DNA of 64,000 nucleotides, from the NCBI RefSeq assembly GCF_008974265.1, contig NZ_BKZW01000006.1, forward strand, positions 1-64,000, in the 5' to 3' direction. Position 1 is the first letter of the stretch; the number at the start of each line of letters is the position of its first letter. The notes under the pieces are model-generated. The model saw only the letters and a list, made by a program, of their open reading frames with translations, searched no databases and was not told where the DNA came from. The stretch comes from Dictyobacter vulcani (lineage in GTDB: Bacteria; Chloroflexota; Ktedonobacteria; Ktedonobacterales; Ktedonobacteraceae). A program made the position numbers and the translations under genes. Positions 36,522 through 47,148 of this stretch are shown here, piece after piece.

Positions 36522-36799
36522 ACGTTTTTGCCCCTTTGCATTCTTGCTTATCACCATTAAATAAACACAACCCTGAATAGTATAACATGCAAAGGAGCTC
36601 AACGAATACTTACATATAAATTCTCTTATGGAGCAAAAAATTGTTCAAATGCTACGATCCAAAACGGATTTTATGCCTTGCAGAACAGAGGTGACGAACG
36701 TATACTATTCTTATGAAGGGGTACGATCACTGTAAAATGTTCATTCGCAATGTGGTAATTGTAAACCGTTGGCTTCAGCAATAAGCACAGGTACAGAGT

Positions 36800-37312
36800 A
36801 TGAAATATCATTCCCTTCCCTCGCATATCGCGGCTTTATGTATGACCTCATTATTTTTTTCGCTCTTTTTTGTGAGCAGTCAGACAACCAGACAAATGCT
36901 TCATTCTGACCCCATACCATACACCATACAAACCGTGTATAATCCCAATCCTCAGTTACAAGCATTTGTAGGTACCTGGTATAGCCATGGATCAGCCCTT
37001 GTGCTGCATTCCAATGGCCAGGCCACCTATGACGCTCGAGTGTATAACTGGTGTGGACCTGATGTCCCTAAACCATGCGATCTTATGCAAGGAAACTTGA
37101 TTATCTCAGGAATACATATGGAGATTGTTTTTACGCGTACCGAGGGGAGTAACGCCTATGGGACGATCATAAACAGTACAGTTGACCACAAAAACTCTAT
37201 AGTTCGGTTAACTATAAATAATAATCAGACAGCACAATTTACTGAAGATTCATCAAATAATCCTCACATACTATGTAATCTTCATGCCTCTACAGGTCTC
37301 TGTGGCGCATAG
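36800..37312 (+). CDS. Small exported protein of unknown function
   Basis: A 170-residue protein with a signal peptide: MKYHSLPSHIAALCMTSLFF followed by SLFFVSSQ. The mature part contains FVGTWYSHGSALVLHSNGQA, then VYNWCGPDVPKPCD, a beta-rich segment (GIHMEIVFTR, SIVRLTINNNQ) and LCNLHASTGLCG. Two Cys pairs suggest disulphides in an extracellular lipocalin-like or beta-barrel fold. I recognise a similar pattern in exported proteins of actinomycetes but no function. It is a monocistronic gene followed by a strong hairpin. Confidence 0.7.
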   Translation: MKYHSLPSHIAALCMTSLFFSLFFVSSQTTRQMLHSDPIPYTIQTVYNPNPQLQAFVGTWYSHGSALVLHSNGQATYDARVYNWCGPDVPKPCDLMQGNLIISGIHMEIVFTRTEGSNAYGTIINSTVDHKNSIVRLTINNNQTAQFTEDSSNNPHILCNLHASTGLCGA

Positions 37313-37398
37313 TGGAAGCTGGTACAGCGAATTATTCATACAGTAAGAGACATAACATAGGGGATGGATGATTTGACCTACTTCTCTTCGCGGGGATG

Positions 37399-37436
37399 TT
37401 AAGAAAGCACTTTACTTTCGCAAAGTGCTTTCTTAA
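37399..37436. terminator. 15-bp perfect hairpin between convergent genes
   Basis: TTAAGAAAGCACTTT (37399-37413) and AAAGTGCTTTCTTAA (37422-37436) pair perfectly around an 8-nt loop. It lies between the 3' ends of the exported-protein gene (plus) and the ABC permease gene (minus) and is symmetric enough to serve both. Confidence 0.75.
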
Positions 37437-37472
37437 GAATTGTGTAGCATCACATATACAATGGGACGATCG

Positions 37473-38731
37473 TCAACGACCGCTTCGGCTACGGGTCTGC
37501 GCGCGACGGATTAATGCATCCGATGTTACAGCCAGGATGAGAACCAGGCCTTCTACCATCTGCTGCACATCAGATGTCTGGTTTAAGAGTGACAAACCAT
37601 TATCCAAACATTGCACAATGAATATGCCTAACACTACGGCCCAGATAGAGCCACGGCCACCAAAGAGGCTCACACCACCAATAACGGCTGCACCAATGAT
37701 ATTTAACTGCAACATGGATGGAATCGCGCTGGCTACAGCATTCTGGCGCGATGTATCAACAATAGCAGCCAGAGCAGCTATCAGTGAACATAAAACAAAA
37801 ACTGCAATACGGATCCAAACCACGTTGATACCAGCGCGGCGTGAAGCTTCAGCATTACCACCAACAGAATAAATGTGCCGTCCAAAGGAGGTTCTCGTCA
37901 AAACTACCCATAGCAGCAGAATAAGGCCGAAGAGAATACCCATAGAATATGGGACGCCCTGGTAGTTTTGCAGGACAGCCACCACTGCTTCAACAACAAC
38001 AATTGCAACAACTGATTGGATGATCAATCGCGTTAAAGACATTGTACGCAGTCCAGCTTTTTTGCGTGCAAAGTACTCAGCCACAAGACTGCCAACATAA
38101 GCCAGTACAGCTAATGTCGGTAAGCCTACGCCAAAAGCATCAGTAAAGTAACTTACACGGGTACCTGCCAGCGCTAAAATAAATGGGTCTCCAACACTCT
38201 GTGTCGTCTGTGATCCTAAAAGGAAAAGTAAGAGACCTGAATATATAATAAAAAAGGCTAGCGTCACAATGAAAGATGGAATGCGTAAGACAGCGACAAA
38301 GAGACCGTTCAATAAGCCTGCAAATGCACCTGTCACAAGAGCAACCAGGATTGCCGGGCAATGGCCCAACCATGTCGCTCTGTCAATACGGCCATAATAA
38401 CCGCACACAAGGTACCAACAGCTGCAACTGAGAGGTCGATCTCCCCTAACAACAACACAAGCACAATACCAGAACTGTAAATACCAAGCGATGCACTTTG
38501 TAATAAGATATTGGTGAAATTTTCACCTTGCAAAAAGATTGGATTGAGAATCTGGAAAAAGGCAATAATTAAGATCAGGGTTAATAATACAGGCAGAAAA
38601 CCAAGATCGTTGCGTAACATTTGTCTGAATGTCTGCCTGGGCTGGTAGCTAGGTATTTCCACGGAACTGGCTGCAAGCTGCACTTCTTCAGCGCTGGCAT
38701 CAGCTCCATGTTTCTCTATGATGTCACTCAT
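37473..38731 (-). pseudogene. Xylose/ribose-type ABC transporter permease (XylH-like), frameshifted
   Basis: A BPD_transp_2 membrane permease of about 420 residues. The first frame covers the N-terminal cytosolic segment and helices up to GIVLVLLLGEIDLSVAAVGT, the signature of sugar permeases of this class. One missing base near 38365 interrupts HGWAIA; the second frame continues AILVALVTGAFAGLLNGLFV to GRHIYSVGGNAEASRRAGIN (the ATPase-contact loop) and GGVSLFGGRGSIWAVVLGIF. The length above 400 residues resembles XylH more than RbsC. Its ATG overlaps the ATPase stop (ATGA) and GGAGG lies upstream. Confidence 0.85.
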
Positions 38732-39540
38732 TTTCCATTTCCTCCAATAACGCTGGTCTTTTCTCCATTCACTGAACTATAGTCAGCGCCAGTCATGGCT
38801 GCTACTACTTGTCCAGATGTGGCATTTTTAGCATCAAAGGTTGCGACTCTTTTACCCAGGCGCATCACGATCACACGATCAGCTACCTCAAATACGTCAA
38901 CCATATTATGTGAGATTACCACAACAGCTAACCCTTGCTCTTTCAAGCGTTTGATCAAGTTCAATACCTGACGCGTCTGGGCTACACCCAGGGCTGCCGT
39001 AGGCTCATCTAGCATCACAACTTTTGCTTGTCGCAAAATCGTTTTTGCTACCGCAATGGATTGGCGCTGACCACCCGAAAGGGCTGCAACCAGGGCACGT
39101 GCTGAAGGAAGCTTGACATCCAGGGTTTTCAATACAGCCAGAGCACGCTTTTCCATTTCTGTAGAATTCAACGTACCATACGCAGTCTTGAGCTCGTGTC
39201 CGAGAAAAAGGTTGGATGTCACATCCAGGTTGTCACACAAAGCTAGATCTTGATAGACGGTTTCAATTCCCAGTTTCGTTGCTGCCTGTGGACTATTGAT
39301 CACGACAGGCTGGCCTTCAAAGAAACATTCTCCTTCGTCCGCCGGGCCTACACCAGAAATAGTTTTCACTAAGGTGGATTTTCCCGCTCCATTGTCTCCC
39401 ACCAGCCCCACAACTTCACCTGGATAGACTTCAAAGTCTACGCCTGAAAGCGCTCTCACAGCGCCAAAGGTCTTTCCGATGCCTGTCATACGGAGCAAGG
39501 GCTCTCTCTGACTCTCAGGCAGTTGTTGATTATCAGCCAT
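38728..39540 (-). CDS. Sugar ABC transporter ATP-binding protein (single-domain, XylG-like)
   Basis: About 270 residues with one ATPase domain: Walker A GDNGAGKST, signature LSGGQRQS, Walker B VVMLDEPTAAL and switch VVISHN. Enterobacterial XylG has two fused ATPase domains; the single-domain form occurs in actinobacterial and Chloroflexota sugar systems. It would energise import of the sugar delivered by the binding protein encoded upstream. The ATG at 39540 has AGAGG five bases before it; a GTG two codons earlier is possible. It is translationally coupled to the permease gene. Confidence 0.92.
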   Translation of the reverse strand: MADNQQLPESQREPLLRMTGIGKTFGAVRALSGVDFEVYPGEVVGLVGDNGAGKSTLVKTISGVGPADEGECFFEGQPVVINSPQAATKLGIETVYQDLALCDNLDVTSNLFLGHELKTAYGTLNSTEMEKRALAVLKTLDVKLPSARALVAALSGGQRQSIAVAKTILRQAKVVMLDEPTAALGVAQTRQVLNLIKRLKEQGLAVVVISHNMVDVFEVADRVIVMRLGKRVATFDAKNATSGQVVAAMTGADYSSVNGEKTSVIGGNGK

Positions 39541-39633
39541 GTACACCTCTCAATAGTAGAAAAAAGAGGACATTCTTCCATTAGAACATTTCACGTTTTC
39601 AGACGTTACTAAGTGATTTTGTTGTTGCTACTA

Positions 39634-39778
39634 GTAGTCTGTCAGACATCATATGCTGGGGAGGCGGGGATGCAAGGGGCGAGCCCTTGACTGGGGGATC
39701 GGGGGCTGTGCCCCCGCTTCTCCCCATCCCGCCCGCTACGCGGGCGCACAACCCATCACACGAAGTTTGACAAAGTGC
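39634..39778. mobile_element. MITE copy 2 (opposite orientation), flanked by TA
   Basis: A 145-bp element. The left end GTAGTCTGTCAGAC and the inverted right end GCACTTTGTCAAAC, with TA at 39632-39633 and 39779-39780, restore an empty site CTAG. Its reverse complement aligns along its whole length with the copy at 7502-7652, with a few substitutions and small gaps. It sits between the binding-protein gene and the ATPase gene of the sugar transporter operon. Confidence 0.82.
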
Positions 39779-39804
39779 TAGCTTCATCACTGAGAATAAA
39801 CAAA

Positions 39805-39837
39805 CCCTGGTACAGGTTTGTGAACACTGCACCAGGG
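39805..39837 (-). terminator. Hairpin after the sugar-binding protein gene
   Basis: CCCTGGTACAG (39805-39815) and CTGCACCAGGG (39827-39837) pair, and on the minus strand TTTGTTTATT follows. It could attenuate transcription so that binding protein is made in excess over the transporter subunits, a common arrangement. Confidence 0.7.
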
Positions 39838-39969
39838 CTCATTCATAGGTCCGAGATAGTGTTCTGCAGATTAGGAGGTTACAAGTATCTTATTGCTTAT
39901 CATACATTATAAAAAATTTACGCAGCAGTCAGAATTTTGTGACCTCTACCTACAAACTACAACCGCTAT

Positions 39970-41121
39970 TTAGCAGACACCACCAGCACCAGCTGCTACA
40001 CCTTTACAAACCTGATCTTTGGTGTAGAAGTTGTCTTTAATAATGGTGTCTTTCACGTTGCTGATATCAACTGCAATTGGCTCTTCCAGAAGTGATGGAA
40101 TCTGCGTGTTGCTTACTGTCTCAGTTACGTTGGAGGTTGCAAGCGTTTTGACGTCATCACCTTTGCTGATGGCTGCAACGATTTTTGCGGCTGACTCAGC
40201 TTCTTTACCGTAAGGTTTGTAGACAGTCATGGCTTGCTCGCCATTGAGGATATTGGTGATAGCAACCTGGGCAGCATCCTGACCAGTGACCAATACTTTT
40301 TTGTCCAGGTTTACGGTTTTGAGTGCAGCAATGACGGACTCAGCCATGTTGTCGTTGGCGACATAGGCAACAGCTACTTTGTTTCCTGTGCGGGAAAGTG
40401 CAGCTTCCATGTCTTTCTGAGCCACTGGACCGGTCCAGTCGGTGAACTGCTCGTACACATTTTTCAATGTGTTATTTTTGAACAGTGGATCGAGGGAGGT
40501 GTGCAGACCTTCTTTGAAGAGGATGGCGTTGTTGTCTGTCTGGGAACCGTTGATGATGACGGTATTGGTGGTGCCGTTCTTCTTAGTATAATCCTGGTAG
40601 TGCTTGGCAATGTAATCACCCTGCAACTTACCGACGTCCTGACCCTGGAACGAAACATATGCAGTAACGTCTTTGTTATTGATCAGGCGATCATAGGAAA
40701 CGACTGGCACATGCTTTGCTTTGGCTTTGTCAACAATCGCTGCTGCTACTTTGCTATCTGCTGGAGCAACGACGAGAATACAAGCACCCTGCGTTAACAT
40801 GGACTCTGCCTGAGTCTGCTGGGTGGCTGCACTTCCGTTTGCGTTGTTATAAATAATACCGTCATCACCAATGGACAAGGCACTTTTCAATGAGCTGATG
40901 AGGAGTGGTTTGTCCTGGTTATCCCAACGATATGAGGTATTTGTCTCCGGGAAAGAAACGCCGATTTTTTTACAGCCTTTGCCATCAGGACCACTTGCTG
41001 TTGGAGTGGATGTGCTTGTAGAACCAGTATTGCTACTACCACAAGCGGATAAGAGGAGTGTAAATAAAAGGATACCTGCCATCAGGCTCCATTTGCCGCG
41101 TTGACCCTTTGAGAGTTTCAT
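39970..41121 (-). CDS. Xylose-type sugar-binding lipoprotein of the ABC transporter (XylF-like)
   Basis: About 383 residues. The ATG at 41121 has GGAAGG seven bases upstream; ten more in-frame codons precede it. The signal peptide ends in the lipobox LLLSAC, so it is a lipid-anchored extracytoplasmic receptor. After a Ser/Thr linker come the two periplasmic-binding lobes: IGVSFPETNTSYRWDNQ, ILVVAPADSKVAAAIVDKAK, VPVVSYDRLI, VAYVANDNMAESVIAALK and VLVTGQDAAQVAI. YDRLI and the GQDA hinge are typical of XylF. Downstream genes supply the ATPase and permease, interrupted only by a MITE and a hairpin. Confidence 0.92.
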   Translation of the reverse strand: MKLSKGQRGKWSLMAGILLFTLLLSACGSSNTGSTSTSTPTASGPDGKGCKKIGVSFPETNTSYRWDNQDKPLLISSLKSALSIGDDGIIYNNANGSAATQQTQAESMLTQGACILVVAPADSKVAAAIVDKAKAKHVPVVSYDRLINNKDVTAYVSFQGQDVGKLQGDYIAKHYQDYTKKNGTTNTVIINGSQTDNNAILFKEGLHTSLDPLFKNNTLKNVYEQFTDWTGPVAQKDMEAALSRTGNKVAVAYVANDNMAESVIAALKTVNLDKKVLVTGQDAAQVAITNILNGEQAMTVYKPYGKEAESAAKIVAAISKGDDVKTLATSNVTETVSNTQIPSLLEEPIAVDISNVKDTIIKDNFYTKDQVCKGVAAGAGGVC

Positions 41122-42124
41122 CTTGAAACCTTCCTTCTTAAAAGACACCATTGCTTTTTCTTCAAAAAAAGCAATACACAGGTGAATTTCAAATGAACGC
41201 TTTCATAACCCCCTCGGCCGATGACGCTTCTTTGCATAGGATGATTAAGGGACAGGTATAGCTTTGATGAAAAACTATAATTTCGTATAAAAATTGAGGG
41301 TAGTATCTCTTCTACTAATAGCAAATAACATCCACGCTAGCTTGCTACATTGCACAATGAAATTATCGCAATAAAATAAGCATCAGTGAAGTTAGTTAGC
41401 TACCATATTGGAGGAAGTATTATATACTACCATTAGACGATAACGTCCTCAGATTTTCTGCAATGTAAAAGTGCAATTCCGAGTTAGCTATTGAGGTTTA
41501 CTGACATCCACAATATGTCAATGCTATCGACACTGATGGCCTTTCATTTAAGGATGTAAGTCACTTTGAGAGTAAACCAGGATTACACACTTACAACTAT
41601 TCCACGAAACTGTTCCTTAAAAATACTTATGTTTTAGTTACTCATCATTTGAAGAAGTCACAAAAACCTATCAATAAGCAACTCTGCTTCTGATAATCTG
41701 GACGATATATCCAACAGAGAAAATGTATCACAGCAATTATAGTTTGTCAATAAACCAAAATAGCAACTTTCACTTTATAAAAAAAACTTACAACAATCTC
41801 AATAAAAACGAAAGCCGCAACCTTAAACATGTATTCCTTTATCACACACAGCTTTATTCCAACCAACAAAACAAAGTGTTCTTTAATATAGGAACAGAAT
41901 TTTTGCATCACATTATTATTAAGCTTGCATTAGCGGTATATCGTCCAGACGATCACCAGTAAGTTATCTGATTACCCCTCATCTCCCTATTCATAATAAT
42001 CTGATAAAATAACTCGATTCAATCTTGAAAAATATTGTAAATACTACGATTCAGCGGCATAAAGTGATTTATATATGAGACACTCTATGCCGCTGAATCG
42101 TAATTATTATGTTGTGTGTGTGTC
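41122..42124. other. AT-rich intergenic kilobase with a 17-bp hairpin
   Basis: No gene is supported; an AT-rich open frame at 41723-41962 has biased composition and no ribosome-binding site. Near its right edge TACGATTCAGCGGCATA (42045-42061) is perfectly inverted at 42086-42102, just after the 3' end of the small gene at 42125. This could be that gene's terminator, although no T run follows directly. The promoter of the sugar operon should lie just left of the middle of this interval. Confidence 0.5.
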
Positions 42125-42403
42125 TTAAATGCGCTCATCAACCGCTGATGTTATATTCACAATCGCCTCTACATCAGCCTCTCTTAGATTTAATGGTTCA
42201 AGCTCTTCCTTTACCTCCACCAACACCAAAACGTCATAACCATTTGAGAGCTGCACGAGTTGAAATTGAATAACTTTAACAACTGTATAACCAGGCTCTC
42301 CAGGCACTTCTTTCCCTATAATCCCGTTTGCCCAGTTGGCAACATCTTTTACTGTCTCAGCATGCTCAAATCCTAGCAGTCGAGTTTCCATCAAAACCTC
42401 CAT
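42125..42403 (-). CDS. Small protein of unknown function
   Basis: About 92 residues. Two nested starts are each preceded by GGAGG (ATG at 42403 and at 42391), so translation from this locus is well supported although the exact start is open. The sequence (LLGFEHAETVKDVANWANGI, then YTVVKVIQFQLVQLSNGYDV and LVLVEVKEELEPLNL) predicts a helix followed by a beta sheet and an acidic tail. There is no signal peptide or known motif. I do not recognise the family. It is probably monocistronic, with a hairpin downstream. Confidence 0.65.
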   Translation of the reverse strand: MEVLMETRLLGFEHAETVKDVANWANGIIGKEVPGEPGYTVVKVIQFQLVQLSNGYDVLVLVEVKEELEPLNLREADVEAIVNITSAVDERI

Positions 42404-42807
42404 GTACACCTCCATTAGAGAATAGGTCTTGCTTTTTCTTTCTACCGCTACATATAATAGTTTTTCCTTGTACGGTACACCGTCTGCCTACCTACACAAC
42501 CAGAATAGACATATCCTCCAATAATTTTCTGTATTCAAACGGTATATGTAACACGATGATAGGACATTGAAAGATCTATCAGGGATCGTAGGGCGTAAAC
42601 ATGGTGTAAGTACTTAAAAAGCTATGCACTATTGACACCTTCTTCTGGCACAACAGTAATGATCAGGAGTGTTGTCATTAACAGGTATTTTTACGTCATT
42701 CATTAAATACGTTATACCTGATAGGTAAAGGATAGAACAACAATATGTTTGACGTTCCTTTTATCAAAATTTAATCATACAATTCTATCTTTAAAGGAGT
42801 ACAATAA
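42404..42807. other. Intergenic region between divergent genes
   Basis: About 400 bp between the small minus-strand gene and the DUF72 gene. No further gene or clear structural element was found; it should hold both promoters. Confidence 0.4.
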
Positions 42808-43665
42808 ATGTTTTATATAGGCTGTCCAATGTGGGGATATAAAGAATGGCTGGGAGAGTTCTTCCCTACCCGTACACCTGCCAATGATTTTTTACGTCTC
42901 TATAGTCAAAAATTGACGACGGTTGAAGGCAACACAGTTTTCTACGCTCTTCCCTCAGCCGAGACTGTGGCGCGCTGGGCACAGGAGACGCCGAGCAGCT
43001 TCCGCTTCTGCCCAAAGGTATTGCGCAGTATCAGCCATGAAGGGCTGCTCTCACAGCAGAAGAAAGAGACACTGACCTTTATCGAACGCATGCAGGGCTT
43101 TGGCGAACGCCTGGGACCCATCTTCCTGCAGTTGCCTCCTACCTTTGGACCAAACCAGCTTGATCAGTTACAGGCCTTCCTGGATTACTGGCCCACAGAA
43201 GTACAGCTGGCAGTCGAAGTACGCCATCCCGACTTTTATCAAGAACCCCAGGCCAGCATCCTGGATGAACTGCTAAAAACTCACCAGGCAGCACGCGTCA
43301 TCATGGATACACGCCCAATCCGCACCGGCACGCCAAAGGAACAGAAGGAGTTACAGGCCCGCGAACGCAAGCCACATCTCCCCGTTCATATCACCACCAC
43401 CACCGATTTTGCCTTTGTGCGCTACATCGGCCATCCCACCATGGAGGTCAACGCACCATTTCTCGATCAATGGGCACAGCAACTTACCACCTGGTATAAA
43501 CAAGGTTTAACTATCTATGCCTTCTGTCATTGCCCTTATGAAAAACATTCCCCGGAGATTTGTTACGAACTCTATCAACGTGTCCGAAAAATTGTTTCTT
43601 TACCTGCATTATCATGGCAACCAGGCGACCAAAGCCCGGGACCAGAACAAATGACGCTGTTCTAA
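42808..43665 (+). CDS. DUF72 (YecE-like) protein
   Basis: A 285-residue TIM-barrel-like protein. FYIGCPMWGYKEWLGEFFP is the family start, followed by TTVEGNTVFYALPSAETVAR, FCPKVLRSISHE, LGPIFLQLPPTFGP, LAVEVRHPDF, YIGHPTMEV and the C-terminal YAFCHCPYEKHSP. These are the conserved stretches of DUF72, a widespread family without an established reaction. AAAGGAGT precedes the ATG. It is monocistronic, with a hairpin 200 bp downstream. Confidence 0.9.
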   Translation: MFYIGCPMWGYKEWLGEFFPTRTPANDFLRLYSQKLTTVEGNTVFYALPSAETVARWAQETPSSFRFCPKVLRSISHEGLLSQQKKETLTFIERMQGFGERLGPIFLQLPPTFGPNQLDQLQAFLDYWPTEVQLAVEVRHPDFYQEPQASILDELLKTHQAARVIMDTRPIRTGTPKEQKELQARERKPHLPVHITTTTDFAFVRYIGHPTMEVNAPFLDQWAQQLTTWYKQGLTIYAFCHCPYEKHSPEICYELYQRVRKIVSLPALSWQPGDQSPGPEQMTLF

Positions 43666-44047
43666 CGCGCCACAAGCAACCAGAGGAATGAAATTGAGCT
43701 ACATATCTATACTAAATTCAAACAACCAGCAGGAAAAGTATATGATAAAAGTAGCACTATTTCCTTTGCCAAGCAGTTGGTGGGATCCATTAGCCAGCAG
43801 AATTTTCGCTCCTACCTTCCTGAGAGATTAGCTATAGCGTTTCACTAATAGGGTGAGTGGAATGGCTTCCCGGAGCGCGAGTGGAAATGGCAATGTCTTC
43901 CGGGAAGCACCTATCACCAATAACACGATGAAGTACTTCCTCGCATCCTACTCTTCATGGCAAGTGCATAAATTTGCGATAAACATGCATCTGGAATACA
44001 GCGTGGATAAAATTGAAGCCAGTAACGCATGTTGAGATGATAGGCGA
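43666..44047. other. Intergenic region between convergent genes, with a GC hairpin
   Basis: GCTTCCCGGA (43865-43874) pairs perfectly with TCCGGGAAGC (43899-43908). This may be a distal terminator for the DUF72 gene. A short frame at 43853-44035 spans it and is not credible as a gene. Confidence 0.45.
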
Positions 44048-45300
44048 CTAAAGCATAATATCTGGATCCGCTTCTAGCGCCTGCTGCGAGATGAGAGAAA
44101 CAGGATATTTATCCGCTAATGGATCAGGCAATTGCTGCAAAGGCCCTGTAGGCACCATCCTTGGCATTTTCGCAATACTATCTGCAACTGAACGCTTTAG
44201 CGATGCTGTCTTCAACAATTGAGTACCACGAACCTGCTGATAAAAACTCACATATTTTTCAACCATTACGCGAGCAGAAAATTTCTCTTCTACATGGGCC
44301 GTACTTGCTTACGGTCGATTTTATCTAGTTGGGACATAGCCCATTTCATTTCTTTGATATCTTTCACTAGATATCCACTCTTCCCATGAGCAACAACTTC
44401 AGGGGCGGCTCCTCGTGCAAATGAAATTACTGGACAACCAACAGCCATAGCCTCAATCATGACCATTCCGAATGGCTCTTCCCATTCAATGGGATTCAAA
44501 AAGACACGGGCACGACTCAGTAAATCAATTTTTTCTCTGGTGTTGACAGGGCCAATGTATTTGATCTGTCTATCATCAAGCTGTGGTTTGATAGCTCGCT
44601 CGAAGTAATCAACCGATGACGCAATATGACGATCAATGGTACCAGCGAGCACCAGGCGCATGCCTGTCGCTTTGGCGATGCTGATCGCATGATGAGCTCC
44701 CTTTTCTGGTACAAATCGACCTAGCCAGACCAAAAAATCCTCTGCTTGATTTACCGTTGGCTTAAACTGTTGCATTGGTAAACCATGGGGAACAACACCA
44801 ATAATATTAACCGGCAGCTTCACCTCAGCCCGTGCATTCTCACTAATTGCAATCAGAGGTGTCTGTTTAATCCATTCTAAAAAGAAATCATCAGCGTCTC
44901 CTGACCACTCCTGAACACGATCGAATGGGAAACGACTATGGAGCGTCGCCACATGTGGGGTCCCTAACTGCAGTGATAGAGGAAAGGTATACATATCAGC
45001 ACTGGAAGAGAGATGAGAATGCACAATATCAAAATGGTGCTCTTTAATATACTCAATCGACTTATATGTGTGATAGTACGATTTGAGATGAGCTTGCCAT
45101 GGCACTCCTGCATCAATCAAAGAACGAGGAAAAAAGGACACGAGACGGGCTGAAGTCTTAGCATCTCCGGGTGCAAATAGAGTAACATCGTGACCTTGAG
45201 CAACTTGCTCTTCAACTATATTATATATGACGTTCTCGGTACCACCATAATTTTTTGGAGGAATGGCGATCCAAGGCGGAGCAATATGTGCTATTTTCAT
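44048..45300 (-). pseudogene. GT4-family glycosyltransferase, frameshifted
   Basis: A GT-B enzyme of about 417 residues. MKIAHIAPPWIAIPPKNYGG and GTENVIYNIVEEQVAQGHDV form the first Rossmann lobe. The donor-binding lobe has VWLGRFVPEKGAHHAISIAK, RVFLNPIEWEEPFGMVMIEA with the conserved glutamates, and CPVISFARGAAPEVV. A missing base near 44290 ends the frame at QVRPM; restored, it reads HVEEKFSARVMVEKYVSFYQ and a 50-residue tail. Such enzymes transfer a sugar from a nucleotide donor to a glycan or lipid acceptor; the specificity is unknown. AAAGGG precedes the ATG. Confidence 0.85.
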
Positions 45301-46326
45301 TCTGGACCCTTTACTTTAGCTTATATATGTCAGGCTACAAAGTTGCTCTACAATCTATTTGGGCTCTTTACACCCAATAGTTACACGATTACCAACAAAA
45401 AAAAGTTACATACAATAAAACACAGGGCTATTAAAAGCGCACCTTTTCCATTAGTTCTTAACTAGAACCACATCATACGTTTGATGAATTACAGCACAAA
45501 TGCCGTTTATCTACAACAAATTTATGACAGGAGTTAAAGCAGCAAGATAAACAGTCTATGTATTACCATGGTTAATCTCAAAAAAACAATGCCGCAATCT
45601 GGCACATAAATACATATCAAAAGAACATGCCTGAAGCTAGAAAAAAAAGGCTCTTACTATAAGAACTTTAGCGGCAATATTGCTCTACATAATCACTCAG
45701 AGGACATACAGCAGACACTACCCCGCTATGTCCGGCCACATAAAATCTCAATTTATGCGCTCAATGTGAGGTTTTAATGAATATCAAGAATGCATATGAA
45801 CGATCTGCATTTCAAATAGCAATCGTGTGAAGGAGGAAAAATAATACGTTCCATAACGTTTTCACTCTATACTGGAACGAATGGATGCTCCTTTTTCTGG
45901 TAATGCAATAATATATCCATTACCTATTTATAGTATACCCTATAAATACCATTTTTTCCAGGAGAATATGAAATATATAGAAGAATAAAGTAAAGCAAAA
46001 AAATTACCAGTCCATCAACACTCTACAAATATAATAATAAATATAATAATCTTTAAAAGGCTTTTATCACCTATTAATAACTATATATACTTCACAGGTG
46101 GAACACGGACGGGCTAATTTACCAGTTACTTATTAAAATCATATGATTGAATGCTAAAAATGGTACACTATAGATAGATGATAAAATCATCTATAATAAA
46201 GAAATGCCTTGCTTTTTGGTTTAAAAGAAATGAAGTAGTAAAAACAATTTCGACAAAATTTCTACCAAGAAGTTTGGCATAACATAGATACATATTTAAT
46301 ACTATTTGACAAGAACAGAGGAATGG
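45301..46326. other. AT-rich intergenic kilobase between divergent genes
   Basis: No gene is supported. The only clear element is the short palindrome ATAGATGAT-AAA-ATCATCTAT (46174-46194), about 130 bases before the hydrolase gene, which could be an operator or a leader hairpin. Confidence 0.45.
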
Positions 46327-47093
46327 ATGTTTCTTACTTCAACTGATGGCACAAAAATTGCATATGATGTGCAGGGAGAAGGGCCACTGCTGCTGCTGCT
46401 CCAGGGTTTTGACGAGATGCGTAAGATCTGGCATGAAACTGGATATGTTGAACGTCTACGTCACCATTTCCGTGTCGTGACTATGGATCGCCGAGGTATT
46501 GGAGAGAGTGATCGCCCTCTTGATCCCAGGTCATATCATGTTGAACAGATGCTTGCAGATATTTGTGCTGTAGCTGATGCATGCGATGCCGAGAAATTTC
46601 TCGTGTGGGGGCACTCTTTTGGCGGAACACTAGCTTTATTGCTGTCCTCACGCTCATCTCGTGTGATGGGAGCAGTCGTTGCTGGTAGTTTTTTTGGCCG
46701 TATTTATTTTGAGGAACGTATCAATCAGATTACTTCAGAACTGCGTATCATGTATAAAGCACAACAAGAAGGCACACTTAAACAACTTGGTTTTGATAAT
46801 GAAGATATGCAGTGGGTAGAACAACGCACTATTCCAGCATTGATCGCCTGCTGGCAAGCTACCGTGGACTGGCCCATTGTGCCCCCGACCAGATACGTTG
46901 TCCACTTTATATCTATGCAGGATCAGATGACCAACGTATCACAAAACCGCTATTGGAGAAGCAAGAGGAAATTGATGCGCAAGGCATTACACTGCGTATT
47001 TTTGATCATCTTGACCACGCACAGGAAATCAGCGAAATCAACGTTGTCTATCCATCCGCTGAAATTTTTTTACGCAAAACATCCCAGGAATAA
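46327..47093 (+). pseudogene. Alpha/beta hydrolase, frameshifted
   Basis: About 255 residues after joining. The ATG at 46327 has AGAGGA close upstream. The first frame contains LLLLLQGFDEMRKIW, MDRRGIGESDRP and VWGHSFGGTLAL with the nucleophile serine. The frame slips at a run of five C near 46885; restored, it continues APDQIRCPLYIYAGSDDQRI with the acid and FDHLDHAQEISE with the histidine region. The oxyanion motif is QGFD where HGxx is usual. It is convergent with the second sugar-binding protein gene. Confidence 0.8.
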
Positions 47094-47148
47094 ATTACTT
47101 ATAATGCAGGAGGGCAAGAATTTTTGCCCCCTGCACTATGCTTATCGG

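Noticed and set aside
41723..41962. 79-codon open frame in AT-rich DNA
   Set aside because: Asn/Lys-rich composition follows base composition; no start signal.
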